Shown: positions 1-5,810 of the stretch, one piece after another | Numbering within the stretch: the first letter of the stretch is position 1 | Layout of the letters: the number at the start of each line of letters is the position of its first letter | Assembly: GCA_002292165.1 (NCBI GenBank) | Contig: DBBK01000162.1 | Coordinates: forward strand, 12,076-20,993 | DNA from: Brevundimonas sp. UBA986 | Lineage (GTDB): Bacteria; Pseudomonadota; Alphaproteobacteria; Caulobacterales; Caulobacteraceae | Length of the DNA: 8,918 nucleotides | Direction of reading: 5' to 3' | Notes under the pieces: model-generated | Told to the model about the DNA's origin: nothing | Database searches by the model: none | The model's input: only the letters and a program-made list of their open reading frames with translations | Translations under genes and position numbers: made by a program

Positions 1-151
1 CCGGAGCCGGAGCCGGGGCGGCGGCGGGAGCCGCGGCGGCCGGGGCGGCAGCAGCGGCCGGAGCCGCGGTTTCCTGCGCCAGGACCGGCGTGCTCGCCAT
101 GAGGACGGCGGCGCCGGCCATGGCGAGAAGGATGTTGGTTTTCTTCAGCAT
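1..151 (-). CDS. Exported Ala/Pro-rich protein, N-terminal part (runs off left edge)
   Basis: The first 50 residues are visible, starting at ATG (149-151). Residues 1-25 form a clear Sec signal peptide: MLKK, then a hydrophobic stretch (residues 5-18), then STPVLA with likely cleavage before QE. After cleavage the chain is almost only Ala and Pro (APAAAAAPAAAAP and similar) to the window edge. Such a segment is usually a flexible linker after export, either a periplasmic spacer or the front of an envelope protein. The start is supported by AGGA nine bases upstream of the ATG and by the promoter at 173-199. The functional domain lies outside the window, so no family can be named. The reading frame and signal peptide are seen directly; export is inferred from them. 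Confidence 0.75.
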   Translation of the reverse strand, partial: MLKKTNILLAMAGAAVLMASTPVLAQETAAPAAAAAPAAAAPAAAPAPAP

Positions 152-172
152 GTGTCGCCAGTTCCTGTTTCG

Positions 173-199
173 GTCTTAGCTCTTGGACCCTGGAGCCAA
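173..199 (-). promoter_or_regulatory. Candidate housekeeping promoter for the Ala/Pro-rich protein gene
   Basis: Read on the minus strand, TTGGCTC (193-199) and GCTAAGAC (173-180) are separated by 12 bases. This matches the Caulobacter sigma-73 pattern TTGACGS-N10-14-GCTANAWC at 5 of 7 and 7 of 8 positions. The expected transcription start would be near 166, leaving a leader of about 15 bases that includes the AGGA ribosome binding site. The assignment rests on pattern matching only. Confidence 0.45.
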
Positions 200-212
200 T
201 CGCATGATGCGA
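200..212. promoter_or_regulatory. Perfect 13-base palindrome next to the -35 element (possible operator)
   Basis: TCGCATGATGCGA is a perfect inverted repeat of six bases around a central G. It touches the upstream edge of the candidate -35 element at 193-199. A dimeric transcription factor bound here could activate or repress the exported-protein gene. The symmetry is seen; the regulatory role is inferred, and no specific regulator can be named. Confidence 0.35.
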
Positions 213-613
213 CCGCCCCTCCACAAATTCGGTTTTGTTCCACCGCCAGGCCGGAATGGCCGACGGCGGAACGCCTTTTATCACATCCGGTTGCCCCTAG
301 GGGAACCTTCACGTGCCAAACGACCCCCGGACAGGTGTCCTCAGGCCGCTCGTTCGCTAACGCTTAAGAAAGGCGTCAAGCGTCTTTGGCGAACCGTTAT
401 CAGAGCGTCAAGGGCGCATTGGCGCTTTTCGCTCGTGAAGCGAATGCGACGTGCAAAACCCATATGCAGTGGGCGAAAGCGACATTTTGATGATGCCCGG
501 AAGGCATCGTCCCATGCGCGCCGGACATCCCTCACGGCGATATCCGAATCCCGACGAAAACCGGTGGCGGTGAGCGACGCGATTAACAACCGGAGGAAAG
601 ACCGATGGAGCGA
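213..613. other. Gene-free stretch between the Ala/Pro-rich protein gene and tRNA-Phe
   Basis: No convincing gene is present on either strand. The open frames crossing it run through the tRNA antisense strand and have no family resemblance. It holds a near-perfect palindrome (289-307), a short hairpin at 428-444 (TTCGCT/AGCGAA), a second at 492-508 (GATGCC/GGCATC), and two copies of TTGACGC on the minus strand (373-379 and 405-411) that match the Caulobacter -35 consensus but lack a good -10. No clear T-run terminator for tRNA-Phe was found here. Confidence 0.5.
289..307. promoter_or_regulatory. Interrupted palindrome GGTT-G-CCCCTAGGGG-AACC
   Basis: The perfect 10-base core CCCCTAGGGG is flanked by GGTT and AACC, which are also complementary; a single extra G at 293 breaks the symmetry. 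It lies about 140 bases upstream of the exported-protein start and about 90 bases upstream of its candidate promoter. It could be a distant operator or a processing site in a longer transcript. No regulator can be assigned from sequence alone. Confidence 0.3.
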
Positions 614-689
<76 letters not shown>

Positions 690-714
690 GAACGCTTCCC
701 GTTCGGGAGCGGGG

Positions 715-743
715 TCTATAGGCGAGCCGATCCGGGGTGTCCA
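715..743 (-). promoter_or_regulatory. Promoter of tRNA-Phe
   Basis: On the minus strand TGGACA (738-743, 5 of 6 to TTGACA) is followed after exactly 17 bases by TATAGA (715-720, 4 of 6 to TATAAT, beginning with TATA). The expected start lies near 708, about 19 bases before the mature tRNA 5' end at 689. The element sits in the short gap after yacG, so the tRNA need not depend on readthrough from the protein operon. Confidence 0.6.
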
Positions 744-763
744 GCACTCGCTGAAAGAAGTTT

Positions 764-970
764 TCAGTCTTCCTCGAAAGACCGCCGCGACGGGGTTTGC
801 GCCCCCTGCCCCGCGACACCCTCGTCGTCCGTCGGCTCGTCGTCGCGCACCGGAATCGCATAGGTCCCGGAGAACCAGCGGCCCAGATCCACGTCGGCGC
901 AACGGCGCGAGCAGAAGGGTTTGTACTTCGCGTCGGCCGGATGCTTCTGGCAGATCGGACAGGTCGCCAT
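764..970 (-). CDS. yacG: DNA gyrase inhibitor YacG (zinc-binding)
   Basis: This 68-residue protein has the YacG zinc-binding signature: Cys4-x2-Cys7 and Cys20-x3-Cys24 (CPIC...CSRRC), followed by the conserved DLGRW segment (residues 28-32) and an acidic, disordered tail. Family knowledge: E. coli YacG binds one zinc ion and inhibits DNA gyrase by binding GyrB. The length is typical. The ATG at 968-970 is preceded by a strong ribosome binding site, GAGGAGG, eight bases upstream, which lies inside the end of the RNase gene. Only three bases separate the two genes, so they are almost certainly co-transcribed. The family assignment is firm; the gyrase role is transferred from E. coli. Confidence 0.93.
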   Translation of the reverse strand: MATCPICQKHPADAKYKPFCSRRCADVDLGRWFSGTYAIPVRDDEPTDDEGVAGQGAQTPSRRSFEED

Positions 971-973
971 GGG

Positions 974-2002
974 TCAGGCCTCCTCGATCACGACGCGGCC
1001 GGGCGTGGCGGCGGGATCGGGTCTCAGATGGGCGCGCGGCCCCAGTTTTTCCACCAGAGGGCCTGCGATTTCAGCCTCTTGCGGCGTACAGCGTGCGAAC
1101 AATCGCGGTGAGCGGGTGTCGGCCAGCAGGGCGTGACGCAGCCGTCGCACGACCGCGATTCCCCGCGCCATCTCGCTCGGTCGACCGTCCGCGCCGTTCA
1201 GCACCTCCTCCAGAGGGGTCAGCCGCCACGGCAGGGACAGCATCAGCACGCCGAAGCGGTTCAGCGGCCCGAACACGATGTCGGGATCGTCGCCGAAGCC
1301 GGCGCGCGCGGCCTGGATCAGCGGCTCGGCCTCCTGTCCGCCGCCGATCAGATCGATCGCCACCAGTCCGCCCCAGCGGTTCAGCCGGATCAGCCGCGCC
1401 GCCTCCGCCAGACCGGTCAGATTGGCCTGACGCGCGCCGCCTGACTTGCCGCTCCCCTTACCGGCCGCGGAATCGATATCGACCGCGATCAGGGCCCGGG
1501 TCCGCTGCACCGCCAGATCGACGCCGGCCAGAACCACGCGTCGGCCCAGCGCCTCCTCCTCCGCCTCCCAGACCGCCTCGATGGCGACGGCCCCGGCCTG
1601 GACCTCCACACCCGGAGCGAGTGCGGCGAGGCTCTGCGCGACCGTCGGACCGGTCTGCAGCAGGCGCGGATCGCCCTCTGCCGCGCCATTCCGTCGCAGG
1701 GTCGCGGCCTTGTCCTCGCGCGGCTCGGCGACGACCTCGACCTCGATCTTCTGGCCCTGCTTCAGGTCGTGGGTCTTCGGAAGCGGCAGAAAGCCCCCCT
1801 GCCCGCCACCAAGATCGACGAAAGCGCCTTTCAGCCCGGCATTGATCTCGGCCACACGCCCCACCGAGCGCGCGCCCAGCCTCACGGCGGCGGGATCCCC
1901 CTCGCGTTGGATCAGAATGTGGGTGAAGCGGCCGTCGCGGGCGATCAGGCCCCGCGTCTCGCCGGGCGTCTGGTCGAGGAAGACCTCGATCTCACCGGGC
2001 AT
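974..2002 (-). CDS. Short RNase E/G-family protein
   Basis: This 342-residue protein matches the catalytic half of the RNase E/G family. An S1-like RNA-binding segment covers roughly residues 35-95 (GRVAEINAGLKGAFVDLG...GFLPL). The nuclease core has LIAVDIDSA (172-179) and ARLIRLNRWGGLVAIDLIG (202-220). By alignment with E. coli RNase E, Asp175 and Asp217 correspond to metal ligands Asp303 and Asp346; Asp177 takes the place of Asn305. It is much shorter than RNase G (about 490 residues). The zinc-link CPxC motif and everything beyond it are absent, so tetramerisation as in RNase E is unlikely. The ATG at 2000-2002 overlaps the maf stop by 11 bases, and yacG follows after three. It is probably a 5'-end-processing or mRNA/rRNA-processing nuclease; activity is inferred from family only. 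Confidence 0.88.
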   Translation of the reverse strand: MPGEIEVFLDQTPGETRGLIARDGRFTHILIQREGDPAAVRLGARSVGRVAEINAGLKGAFVDLGGGQGGFLPLPKTHDLKQGQKIEVEVVAEPREDKAATLRRNGAAEGDPRLLQTGPTVAQSLAALAPGVEVQAGAVAIEAVWEAEEEALGRRVVLAGVDLAVQRTRALIAVDIDSAAGKGSGKSGGARQANLTGLAEAARLIRLNRWGGLVAIDLIGGGQEAEPLIQAARAGFGDDPDIVFGPLNRFGVLMLSLPWRLTPLEEVLNGADGRPSEMARGIAVVRRLRHALLADTRSPRLFARCTPQEAEIAGPLVEKLGPRAHLRPDPAATPGRVVIEEA

Positions 2003-2585
2003 TGGCCTGGTTCCGCCAGCCGGCGCCGGCCAGCAGATTGACCGTCTCGAACAGCGGCAGGCCCATCACCGCCGGATAGGAGCCGACGATGCGGGTGACG
2101 AAGGCCCCGGCCGGGCCCTGGATGCCGTATCCGCCCGCCTTGCCGCGCCAGTCGCCCCCGGCGACATAGTCGGCGATCTCGCCGGGCGACAGCACCTTGA
2201 AGCTGACGCGGGTGTCGACCACCCGGGTGCGGACCTTGCCCGCATGGGCCACGGCGACGCCGGTGAAGACGCGGTGATTACGGCCGGACAACAGGGTCAG
2301 AAAGCGCGTCACCTCCGCCTCGTCGGCGGCCTTTTCCAGCAGACGGCGGCCGACCGCGACCACCGTATCGGCGGCCAGCACCACGGCCTCGGGCGACCGC
2401 GCCGCGACCACCTCGGCCTTGGACCGGGCCAGACGCACCGCCAGCCGCGACGGGGTCTCGTCGCGTTGGGGGGTCTCGTCGATGTCGGCGGGATCGATGC
2501 GATCGGGTTTGATCCCGATCAGCGCCAGCAATTCGATGCGGCGCGGGCTGGCCGAGGCCAGCACCAGTTCAGGTCGGGCAGTCAC
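1992..2585 (-). CDS. maf: Maf-family nucleoside triphosphate pyrophosphatase
   Basis: The 197-residue chain carries every Maf signature: LASASPRR (9-16), DIDET (34-38), AADTVV (71-76, with the catalytic Asp73), GKAGGYGIQG (148-157) and GSYPAVMGLPL (168-178). Maf proteins hydrolyse non-canonical or excess NTPs to the monophosphate and pyrophosphate, keeping the nucleotide pool clean. The GKAGxYxIQG motif resembles the dTTP/UTP-specific YhdE type more than the m7GTP-specific YceF type; that subtype is inferred. The start is GTG (2583-2585), preceded by AAGG overlapping the infA stop; only six bases separate the genes. The stop overlaps the next start by 11 bases, so translation is probably coupled to the RNase gene. 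Confidence 0.93.
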   Translation of the reverse strand: MTARPELVLASASPRRIELLALIGIKPDRIDPADIDETPQRDETPSRLAVRLARSKAEVVAARSPEAVVLAADTVVAVGRRLLEKAADEAEVTRFLTLLSGRNHRVFTGVAVAHAGKVRTRVVDTRVSFKVLSPGEIADYVAGGDWRGKAGGYGIQGPAGAFVTRIVGSYPAVMGLPLFETVNLLAGAGWRNQANAR

Positions 2586-2591
2586 CCGACC

Positions 2592-2813
2592 TTACTTGAA
2601 GCGGTAGGTGATGCGGCCCTTGGTCAGGTCATAGGGCGTCATCTCGACCAGGACCTTGTCGCCGGCCAGGACGCGGATGCGGTTCTTGCGCATCTTGCCG
2701 GCGGTGTGGGCGATGATCTCGTGGTTGTTGTCCTCGAGCAGAACCCGGAACGTGGCGTTCGGCAGCAGTTCGCTGACGACGCCGGGAAACTCGAGCAGTT
2801 CTTCCTTAGCCAT
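2592..2813 (-). CDS. infA: Translation initiation factor IF-1
   Basis: This 73-residue protein is a textbook IF-1: MAKEELLEF, then an OB-fold with LPNATFRVLLEDNNHEIIAHTAGKMRKN and RIRVLAGDKVLVEMTPYDLTKGRITYRFK. IF-1 binds the A site of the 30S subunit and works with IF-2 and IF-3 in initiation. I chose ATG 2811-2813 because it gives the conserved MAKEE start and is preceded by GAGAGG four bases away. An in-frame GTG four codons upstream (2823-2825) would overlap that ribosome binding site and is unlikely. A GC-rich hairpin at 2846-2871 lies just upstream. maf follows after six bases. Confidence 0.97.
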   Translation of the reverse strand: MAKEELLEFPGVVSELLPNATFRVLLEDNNHEIIAHTAGKMRKNRIRVLAGDKVLVEMTPYDLTKGRITYRFK

Positions 2814-2845
2814 GCGGCCTCTCACGCCCGGTGAATACGAATCAA

Positions 2846-2871
2846 GGCTCGCGCCGGGCGGAGCGCGAGCC
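2846..2871 (-). promoter_or_regulatory. GC-rich 9-bp hairpin upstream of infA
   Basis: GGCTCGCGC (2846-2854) and GCGCGAGCC (2863-2871) form a perfect nine-base-pair stem with an eight-base loop, ending 32 bases before the infA ATG. The following minus-strand bases (TTGATTCGTATT) are only moderately T-rich. It is therefore either a weak terminator/attenuator between the UPF0262 gene and infA or a structured infA leader. A promoter would hardly fit between the hairpin and infA, which favours a leader or attenuator. Confidence 0.45.
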
Positions 2872-2949
2872 GTAAGAAGTGGGGGCTAATGCCCGAAAAT
2901 GCGCAAACAGTCGAGGGCGGGAGGCCATTTGGGCGCCCGCCGCCCGGAT

Positions 2950-3423
2950 TCACCGCCGATAAAGCGCGCACACCAGCGTAAACAGCCGCCGCGCCGTCTC
3001 GTGGTCGATGGCGACCTTGCCCTTCAGCCGCTCCTCCAGCGCATCGGCGCCTTCGTTGTGCAGACCGCGCCGGCCCATATCGACGGCCTCGATCTGGCTG
3101 GGCGAGGAGCCGCGCAGGGCTTCGTAATAGCTGTCGCAGATCAGCAGATAGTCCTTCAGCACGCTCTTCAGCGGCGTCAGCGACAGGGCGTAGGTCCGGG
3201 CAAAGTCCTCGTGCGCCCCCTCCCCCGCGATGTCGAACACCAGCCGGTTGTCCTGCAGCGAGAGCTTCAGCTTGTAGGGCCCGCCGGGCGCACCCTCGGG
3301 CTCGAAGCTGTTCTTCTCGATCAGGTCGAAGATGGCCACGCGGCGCTCGTGCTCGATCTCGGCGGTGGCGGCGGGCAGGGTCGCCATGTCCAGATCGACG
3401 GCCGAAAGCCTGTGCTCGCTCAT
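2950..3423 (-). CDS. UPF0262 family protein
   Basis: This 157-residue protein matches UPF0262, a family restricted to alphaproteobacteria. Visible family features are ERRVAIFDLIEKNSF (26-40), GPYKLKL (48-54), NRLVFDI (59-65), LKDYLLICDSYYEALR (89-104), IEAVDMGRRGLHNEGAD (111-127) and the C-terminal HETARRLFTLVCALYRR. The length is normal. It has no signal peptide or membrane segment, so it is presumably cytosolic. The function is unknown. The ATG (3421-3423) overlaps the DUF2948 stop by four bases (ATGA), with GGAGAG seven bases upstream; the frame stays open further upstream, but that part reads antisense to the family pattern. In relatives it usually follows hisD, as I recall. Confidence 0.9.
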   Translation of the reverse strand: MSEHRLSAVDLDMATLPAATAEIEHERRVAIFDLIEKNSFEPEGAPGGPYKLKLSLQDNRLVFDIAGEGAHEDFARTYALSLTPLKSVLKDYLLICDSYYEALRGSSPSQIEAVDMGRRGLHNEGADALEERLKGKVAIDHETARRLFTLVCALYRR

Positions 3424-3950
3424 GCGGCGCTCTCCGACGGCGTCTCTTCCGACACCGGATCCAGATGGGTGGGAGCGACGCGCGCTTCCCAGCGGTCGGA
3501 CAGATCGGCGACCACGGCGTCCAGGCACTCGACCTCGACTCTCAGGTCGCCGCCGCCCGCGAACATCAGCGTCACCTTGCCGCCCGGCGCCTCGACCTCC
3601 TCGAAGTCGATGGCCAGCAGCTCCAGCGGCGTATCGGGCAGGCGCGGCAGGCCCCGGCTCTTGACCGCCATGACGTCGCCGAACTGCATCGCGGCCCGGA
3701 CCCGGGTGCCTCCGCATTCCCAGCAGAAGCGGCTGAACTCGACCGTCAGCCGGCGCGCGGCCCGCTCCCAGACGATGTCGGCGGGGCGCAGGATGGCGTC
3801 CTGAAGCGCCGCGGAGATGATGGCCAGGTCCTCGGCGTCCTCGGCCAGAAGCCGCAGCGGCTCATTGGCGCCCGAGCGGACGCTCTCGACCTGTTCGGCG
3901 ACCTCGGCGGCCGTCGGGGCCGCCTGCATCATGTCCGCGTCAGTGCTCAT
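3420..3950 (-). CDS. DUF2948 family protein
   Basis: This 176-residue protein begins with a poorly conserved acidic segment, then shows the DUF2948 core: EPLRLLAEDAEDLAIISAAL, then DIVWERAARRLTVEFSRFCWE, RAAMQFGDVMAVKSRGL, LELLAIDFE and GDLRVEVECLDAVVADLSDRWEA. It looks cytosolic. No function is known; the family is found in alphaproteobacteria next to murA. The start (ATG 3948-3950) is preceded by GGAAGGA seven bases away and overlaps the murA stop by 11 bases, so coupling to murA is likely. Its stop overlaps the UPF0262 start by four bases. An upstream extension of the frame exists but lies antisense-like within murA and is not needed. Confidence 0.88.
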   Translation of the reverse strand: MSTDADMMQAAPTAAEVAEQVESVRSGANEPLRLLAEDAEDLAIISAALQDAILRPADIVWERAARRLTVEFSRFCWECGGTRVRAAMQFGDVMAVKSRGLPRLPDTPLELLAIDFEEVEAPGGKVTLMFAGGGDLRVEVECLDAVVADLSDRWEARVAPTHLDPVSEETPSESAA

Positions 3951-5244
3951 CCGCCGGTCCTTCCACGGGTGGACCGTGGATCCGGCGGATCTCGGCCCCG
4001 CAGGCCCCCAGCTTCTCCTCGAGACGCTCGAACCCGCGATCCAGATGATAGACGCGTCCGATCGTGGTTTCACCCTCCGCCGCCAGACCGGCGATCACCA
4101 GGCTGACCGAGGCCCGCAGGTCCGTCGCCATGACCGGCGCCCCGCGCAGCCATTCGACGCCCGTGACCTTGGCCTCGCCGGCGTGGACCGAGATGTCGGC
4201 GCCCAGCCGCGCCAGCTCCGGCGCGTGCATGAAGCGGTTCTCGAAGATGTTCTCGTGGATGGTCGACACGCCCTCGGCCGTGGTCATCAGGGCCATGAAC
4301 TGGGCCTGCAGGTCGGTGGCGAAGCCCGGATAGACCTCGGTGGCCACATCCACGGCCTTCAGCCGCCGGGCCCGGTCGCGCTTGATGATCACCCCGTCCT
4401 CGGTCGGGGTCACCTCGACGCCGGCCTCGACCATCTTGACGGTCAGGGCGTCGATCAGCTCGGGCCGCGCCCTGGTCAGACGCACCTCGCCCCCCGCCAT
4501 GGCGGCTGCGCAGGCGTAGGAGCCCATCTCGATCCGGTCCGGGATCACCGCCCAGTCCGTGCCCCTCAGCGAGGTCACACCGGTGATGGTCAGGGTGTCG
4601 GTGTCCACGCCCTCGATCCTGGCGCCCATCGAGATCAGGCAGCGAACCAGGTCGCCGATCTCCGGCTCGCGCGCCGCGCGTTTCAGCACCGTCGTGCCTT
4701 CCGCCAGGACGGCGGCCATCAGGGTGTGCTCGGTCGCCCCGACCGAGACGAACGGAAACTCGATCTCGGCGCCCTTCAGCCCCTTGGGGACCGTGGCGTT
4801 CACATAGCCTTCTTCCAGCTCGATCACCGCGCCCAGCCTGGTCAGGGCGTCGATGTGCAGGTCGACCGGCCGCGCCCCGATGGTGCAGCCGCCCGGCAGG
4901 GAGACCTTGGCGTGGCCGGTGCGCGCCAGCAGCGGCCCCAGGACGTTGAACGAGGCCCGCATCTGGCGAACCAGATCATAGGGAGCGAAGGTCGAGGTCA
5001 GCTCCTTGGCGTCGAACAGGGTCTGCTGCCCGTCCGGGCCGTCGCTCTCGGTCACCGTCAGGCCGAACTGGCGCAGCAACTGGCCCAGGAACTTGGTGTC
5101 GGCCAGACGCGGCATATTGGTCAGCCGCACGGGCTCGGCCGTCAGGATCGAGGCCGCCATCAGCTTGATGGCCGAGTTCTTGGCGCCGCTGACCGGGATT
5201 TCCCCGTAGAGCTGTGCGCCGCCGTTTACCGCGATACTGTCCAT
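3940..5244 (-). CDS. murA: UDP-N-acetylglucosamine 1-carboxyvinyltransferase MurA
   Basis: MurA transfers enolpyruvate from PEP to UDP-GlcNAc, the first committed step of peptidoglycan precursor synthesis in the cytosol, and is the target of fosfomycin. The 434-residue chain has the SGAKN loop with Lys22, and GGCTIGARPVDLH with the catalytic Cys120 and Arg125. Cys is kept rather than the Asp found in naturally fosfomycin-resistant homologues. The inverse alpha/beta barrel repeats continue to a normal C-terminus. I chose ATG 5242-5244 because AGGA lies five bases upstream and the protein then begins MDSIAVNGG, so Lys22 falls at the same number as in E. coli. An in-frame ATG six codons upstream (5260-5262) lacks a ribosome binding site but cannot be excluded. 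The stop overlaps the DUF2948 start. Confidence 0.95.
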   Translation of the reverse strand: MDSIAVNGGAQLYGEIPVSGAKNSAIKLMAASILTAEPVRLTNMPRLADTKFLGQLLRQFGLTVTESDGPDGQQTLFDAKELTSTFAPYDLVRQMRASFNVLGPLLARTGHAKVSLPGGCTIGARPVDLHIDALTRLGAVIELEEGYVNATVPKGLKGAEIEFPFVSVGATEHTLMAAVLAEGTTVLKRAAREPEIGDLVRCLISMGARIEGVDTDTLTITGVTSLRGTDWAVIPDRIEMGSYACAAAMAGGEVRLTRARPELIDALTVKMVEAGVEVTPTEDGVIIKRDRARRLKAVDVATEVYPGFATDLQAQFMALMTTAEGVSTIHENIFENRFMHAPELARLGADISVHAGEAKVTGVEWLRGAPVMATDLRASVSLVIAGLAAEGETTIGRVYHLDRGFERLEEKLGACGAEIRRIHGPPVEGPADEH

Positions 5245-5289
5245 GTCGATCCTGGTCGCCATCCGCGACGTGCGGTCCGGCGAGCCGGC

Positions 5290-5297
5290 TATCTAGC
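5290..5297 (-). promoter_or_regulatory. Candidate -10 element upstream of murA
   Basis: GCTAGATA on the minus strand matches the Caulobacter -10 pattern GCTANAWC at 7 of 8 positions. A convincing -35 is not seen at the right distance. Transcription would begin near 5283, about 38 bases before the chosen murA start. The 142-base gap after the small upstream gene suits an independent murA promoter. Confidence 0.33.
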
Positions 5298-5386
5298 GCG
5301 CCACGCCCGTCCTGCGAAAGGCCCGCTCAAACGTCCGGCGATGACTTTCCGTTGCCGGAGCCTTCAGGGGTTCTGATGGCCCGGCC

Positions 5387-5554
5387 CTAGTTGCCGGGAC
5401 GGGGGGCCGCCGGGTGGGCGATCTTCCTGCGGCGCAGATTGTCGCGCAACGCCTTGGCCAGGCGCGTGGCCTTTTCGGTCTGCTCCGGCGAACGCTGTTG
5501 GACGGCGACTTTCGGGTCGGGCGTTTCGCCCGGCGTCTTCGGCGTTTCGGTCAT
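5387..5554 (-). CDS. Small basic protein upstream of murA (55 aa)
   Basis: A 55-codon frame starts at ATG 5552-5554 and ends at TAG 5387-5389. The N-terminal half is Pro/Thr/Glu-rich and looks disordered (MTETPKTPGETPDPK). The second half is a basic helix, EQTEKATRLAKALRDNLRRRK (24-44), then a Pro/Ala tail. Similar short proteins ending in LRxNLRRRK are, as I recall, found near murA in many alphaproteobacteria, always hypothetical. Codon choice (G/C third positions) fits coding. The ribosome binding site is weak, which lowers confidence in the exact start. A nucleic-acid-binding role is possible from the charge pattern but is not shown. Confidence 0.65.
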   Translation of the reverse strand: MTETPKTPGETPDPKVAVQQRSPEQTEKATRLAKALRDNLRRRKIAHPAAPRPGN

Positions 5555-5603
5555 GCCGCATCAGGGCCCGAAAATCTTTCGTCGCACAAGCGCACTTTTC
5601 AGT

Positions 5604-5632
5604 TTGCCCACTGCGAGTCTGTTGGCTATACG
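5604..5632 (+). promoter_or_regulatory. Promoter of tRNA-Thr
   Basis: TTGCCC (5604-5609) and TATACG (5627-5632) are spaced by 17 bases; the -10 lies within GGCTATACGG, matching the GCTATA core common in Caulobacter housekeeping promoters. The start would fall near 5640, about 11 bases before the mature tRNA. It is the only plus-strand transcription unit I can support in the window and diverges from the small basic protein gene. Confidence 0.6.
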
Positions 5633-5650
5633 GCCGCTTCCTCAGAACAG

Positions 5651-5725
<75 letters not shown>

Positions 5726-5734
5726 TCTGAAAAG

Positions 5735-5770
5735 AAAGGCCCGATCCTCACGGATCGGGCCTTTTTCCTT
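5735..5770 (+). terminator. Strong, probably bidirectional rho-independent terminator
   Basis: A perfect 13-base-pair stem (5735-5747 with 5752-5764, GC-rich core GGCCCGATCC) has a four-base TCAC loop and is followed by a T-run on the plus strand (5762-5766). It begins ten bases after tRNA-Thr. On the minus strand the same stem is followed by CTTTCTTTT, so it can also end the transcript of the convergent Gly/Tyr-rich protein gene, whose stop lies at 5811. Confidence 0.9.
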
Positions 5771-5810
5771 ATCGGGCCTGTCGAATCCCCGCCTCGCGGG
5801 GCCCCTCCCC

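Noticed and set aside
301..330. GGAAC motif as an EcfG/SigT stress promoter
   Set aside because: No CGTT element occurs 16-17 bases downstream on either strand.
2915..2945. GC-rich hairpin (GGCGGG/CCCGCC) just after the UPF0262 stop as a terminator
   Set aside because: Only six base pairs with a 14-base loop and no T-run; too weak to call.
3424..3717. N-terminal extension of the UPF0262 frame
   Set aside because: The extension is an Arg/Gly-rich shadow of DUF2948; the ATGA overlap with a ribosome binding site gives the family-length protein.
3817..5376. 519-codon plus-strand open frame antisense to murA
   Set aside because: It mirrors the murA codon pattern and is His/Gln/Gly/Arg-rich without domain features; murA on the other strand is certain.
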